Assembly: GCA_002633005.1 (NCBI GenBank)
Contig: NMRA01000378.1
Location: 301,329-365,328, forward strand
Direction of reading: 5' to 3'
Source of the DNA: Phoronis australis
Lineage: Eukaryota; Phoronida; Phoronidae
Length of the DNA: 64,000 nucleotides
Shown: one piece after another, positions 61,501 to 64,000 of the stretch
How the letters are laid out: each line of letters starts with the position of its first letter
Position numbering within the stretch: the first letter of the stretch is position 1
Program-made: the position numbers and the translations under genes
The notes under the pieces: model-generated
What the model saw: the letters and a program-made list of their open reading frames with translations, nothing else
Told to the model about the DNA's origin: nothing
Databases searched by the model: none

Positions 61501-63414
61501 CACATGTGACATTTGCATGTTCCGTGTGATATTTTTTCCAGTTGTGCCATGTCACAATACAAATGGTACATTATGGCATAAACACTACATTTGTGACGTG
61601 GCTTTTTCATACCAAAAAGGTATAATGAATTTTAAGAGATATTTTAGCATCTAACGACAGTTAATAAAAAGTTATTGTTTTACAAAGTGGTTGAATGTTT
61701 AAAACACTTTTGAGATGCCTAATTATCAATAGATAATATTTAGAACAATTTGGTCACTGATATGATAACCAAATTATCAATAGATGATAGTGACAGGTTG
61801 AGTATCAGGTACCATTGGCATCCTAGTGCTCCCCACAACGCCCCCCTCTGACATCATTGTCCGTACATGCTCTATTCATGATTTGGACAACTGTATACTC
61901 TGAGATATGTCTACAAAGCGCTTGTTCGAATGGTGCTCCAAAATTATTAAATATTAATCACCAAAAATTTGATTGTTTCTCGTGCCCGTACTCTTTGTGA
62001 GGAATATTCGAATCATTTGCAATCAATCTTAGGCACTGTGACTGTCAACAAGCCAGAAATTCAATGAATAGTCCAGTTAATTCCGTATGCTCACATTTAA
62101 TCTATTTGAGACATGTTTGAATTGTCATACTTAGTGAGAATACAGTGGGCTTTGTTGATAGCATTAAACCCATACTGGGTGCTTCTGTTGCAGACTCAGG
62201 CATGTTTGATGAGCTGGGAGAACTGGATCTGGAGGCCAACTTTGGCTCCAACGAACTGTTCAGTGAGCTCAACACAGACTTTCAGGTGAGTGAATACATG
62301 TTGTTCAATATTGTTGACAAAAAGGTCAGAGTTTACTTGGAGGTCAGAGTTTGATCTTGTTTTTTGTTTGTTATGCAATTTTTGCTCTGTGAGGGTCATT
62401 AGGTCAGAGTGATTCCTTTAGGAGGCCAGGTTGAGCGTGGCTGCTTTTCAGACTGGTTGTCATATAATATGTGCTGTTTAGGAAAATAACAGACAACTTT
62501 AATGTTAGCCAAAGTATGGTAGTTCTGGTATTTCGTATTTTAATATTACAGTAGTGCTATAATCTCCATTATCTTACTAGCTGAGGTGTAATCAATCAAA
62601 CTTGGTAACATGGAGCTGTCTGTCATAAATGCAAGGACAAGAGAAAGTCTGCAAGAATGATACTATGCCGGTGATGTGATTTTGTTTGCGAAGAAAAATT
62701 TACCGATTTATTTGCAAAACGGGAAGAAAGGAGAATGTTGTTTGATCTTAATATTTTTCTGTTTTTGAAAGATGCAAAACCAGGCTCTGCACAGCTCAGA
62801 GTTGATTGTGTTTCAACTGACACGAGAAGGATAGGACATATATACCGTCTGTGTCTGGTGATTACTGTTGATATTCACTTCTCCATAGTTCAGTACATTC
62901 AAAGACAAATAAATGATCACCACATCAACTCCGCAGCATGTGTCAAAATGGATGATATTTTGATGGCGTGGTGCAAGGGATGAAGTTTCCAACTGGGATG
63001 CTTCCACCCTAAAGCAGATGATTGGCAGCCATGTTTGTGGTGCATTGGTGGTGACCTCTGGTGTCTGGTAGTCAGGAATGTGTGTGGTGTTAGTGATCAG
63101 GTGATGAACGTGGGTACTGAGTCAGGGAAGCTTGTGATGTTGTTTGTTAGCAGCGTGCTGACATCCACGGAGGTGTGAACAGTTGTTAGGTGAGTGAATC
63201 AAAACTGTCGAGAGGGTTGGTGTTACACAGTTGTTTTGCTGTTTCTTTCTAGATCCCGCTGTGGGACGCGCCATCACCCCCACCTATTGACGAGCCATGG
63301 ATGACCGTGGATGACAGCAGCAGTGACAGTGGGATAAGCGGGGTCAGTATAAAACATGAACCTCTGTCACCAGCGTCCAGCAGCTCATCCGACTATGACC
63401 AGATCATGACAAAG
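55503..63414 (+). CDS. ATF6: ATF6-like ER-stress transcription factor, first three coding exons (3' end outside window)
   Basis: Exons: 55503-55575, 62194-62285, 63253-63414, with phases 1 then 0, giving 109 residues. ATG context AAAATGG. The opening contains TKFLVDNMLVKDDF, similar to the start of ATF6B. It is followed by acidic FDELGELDLEANFG, then IPLWDAPSPPP, and IKHEPLSPASSSSS at 88-101. The IKxEPLSPASSS element is typical of ATF6 N-termini and IKHE fits a SUMO-site pattern. This is the cytosolic activation domain; the bZIP, membrane and lumenal parts would lie to the right of the window. In animals ATF6 is cut from the membrane under ER stress and enters the nucleus. A CREB3-family member is the alternative; the linear motifs favour ATF6. 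Intron 1 is 6.6 kb. Confidence 0.8.
55576..62193. other. Intron 1 of the ATF6-like gene
   Basis: No exon or RNA gene supported. It contains a 51-bp tandem duplication at 59736-59837 and two palindromic CACATGTG E-boxes 28 bp apart near 61473 and 61501. Large first introns often hold enhancers, but nothing specific is shown here. Confidence 0.5.
59736..59837. repeat. 51-bp tandem duplication in ATF6 intron 1
   Basis: GCTGGGTCCTACCTTGGGAG...GTTCTTGAGACCTTAGTGTC occurs twice, differing at few bases. Confidence 0.9.
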
Positions 63415-63554
63415 GTAAGATTGCTATATAAGAACATTCTCTGCTTAACAATCAGTCCTCTCCATGACGTATTTTAACAGGTTCATGAGCTGAAGCCTTA
63501 ACCTGGTTTGATTTTGGCTCCGACATTTTAACTAGCATGCGACGCAATCAATTT

Positions 63555-63690
63555 TTTTCATTTTGAACAAAATTACCATTTTTGTGCGCTCGCTATAACA
63601 TGCATGCGCTGCACACTGTCAAAATTTTCAAAGTGGCTGTAAACGCGACTTGTTTGTAATTCTGAGTGCGGAGAACACCGACATTGTAAT
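63555..63690 (+). repeat. Dispersed repeat shared with 46975-47085
   Basis: Lies in intron 3 of the ATF6-like gene; non-coding. Shared blocks are given at 46975. Confidence 0.65.
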
Positions 63691-64000
63691 TTTGCAGTTT
63701 CCAGTCTTGGAGGTAAAATTTTCACATGACAGGTTTATAGACTCAAGTTCGTAAAATTCATCACGCTGCCATTATGCGAAGTGACTAATTTTTTGTAAAT
63801 GTCATGCTCATATTGCTGTTCAACAACTGTTTGCACAAGGCTAGTCACATTTCACTCATTGTTTGATCAGTCCTTTTTCATGTATTAATTGTGTTTAAAT
63901 AGGGCCAGTGCCATTTCTTGTGTTGACTCTGTCAACTAGTTTATCTGTGAGAGTGAAATCAACCTCCTGCAATATTTCCCCATGGCATGAAGGGTGATAC

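Overview
This window is nuclear DNA from an animal, almost certainly an invertebrate deuterostome. Genes are split into small exons with GT/AG introns, are spaced kilobases apart, and sit in a matrix of transposon relics, MITEs, SINE-like elements and minisatellites. The conserved proteins (RABL6, MED27, ATF6-like) resemble vertebrate orthologues closely. Several minisatellites reproduce exon boundaries, a habit I recall being described as 'mirage' minisatellites in amphioxus. A cephalochordate (Branchiostoma-like) is therefore my best guess; hemichordate and echinoderm stay possible.

Layout. 1-2.2 kb: an unexplained open frame at the left edge, a GGTCG-rich repeat, and a 1.69-kb Kolobok-like DNA transposon (TTAA ends, 158-bp inverted repeats) with two broken accessory genes, one P2X7-C-terminal-like and one THAP. 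2.2-16.5 kb, minus: the first eight coding exons of an ankyrin-repeat gene, about one repeat per exon, with its last two visible exons recently duplicated and its 3' end beyond the left edge. 16.9-19.5 kb, plus: a 5'-truncated non-LTR retrotransposon with an intact 730-residue reverse transcriptase frame. 22.5-39.0 kb, minus: complete RABL6, 14 exons, 761 codons, all phases closing. 39-47.7 kb: intergenic DNA with MITEs, a SINE and a triplicated hairpin. 47.7-55.1 kb, minus: complete MED27, 7 exons, 301 codons. 55.5 kb to the right edge, plus: the first three coding exons of an ATF6-like gene, head-to-head with MED27 across 378 bp.

The host genes do not form one pathway. RABL6 is a RAB-like GTPase, MED27 a Mediator subunit, and ATF6 a membrane-tethered ER-stress transcription factor. 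Their shared neighbourhood recalls the human MHC paralogy regions: ATF6B at 6p21, ATF6 at 1q23, MED27 and RABL6 at 9q34.

The most unusual signals are minisatellites anchored on exon boundaries (RABL6 exon-1 donor, RABL6 stop codon, MED27 exon-6 acceptor), a repeat family carrying many CTCF-core-like motifs, and the broken THAP plus P2X7-like transposon cargo.
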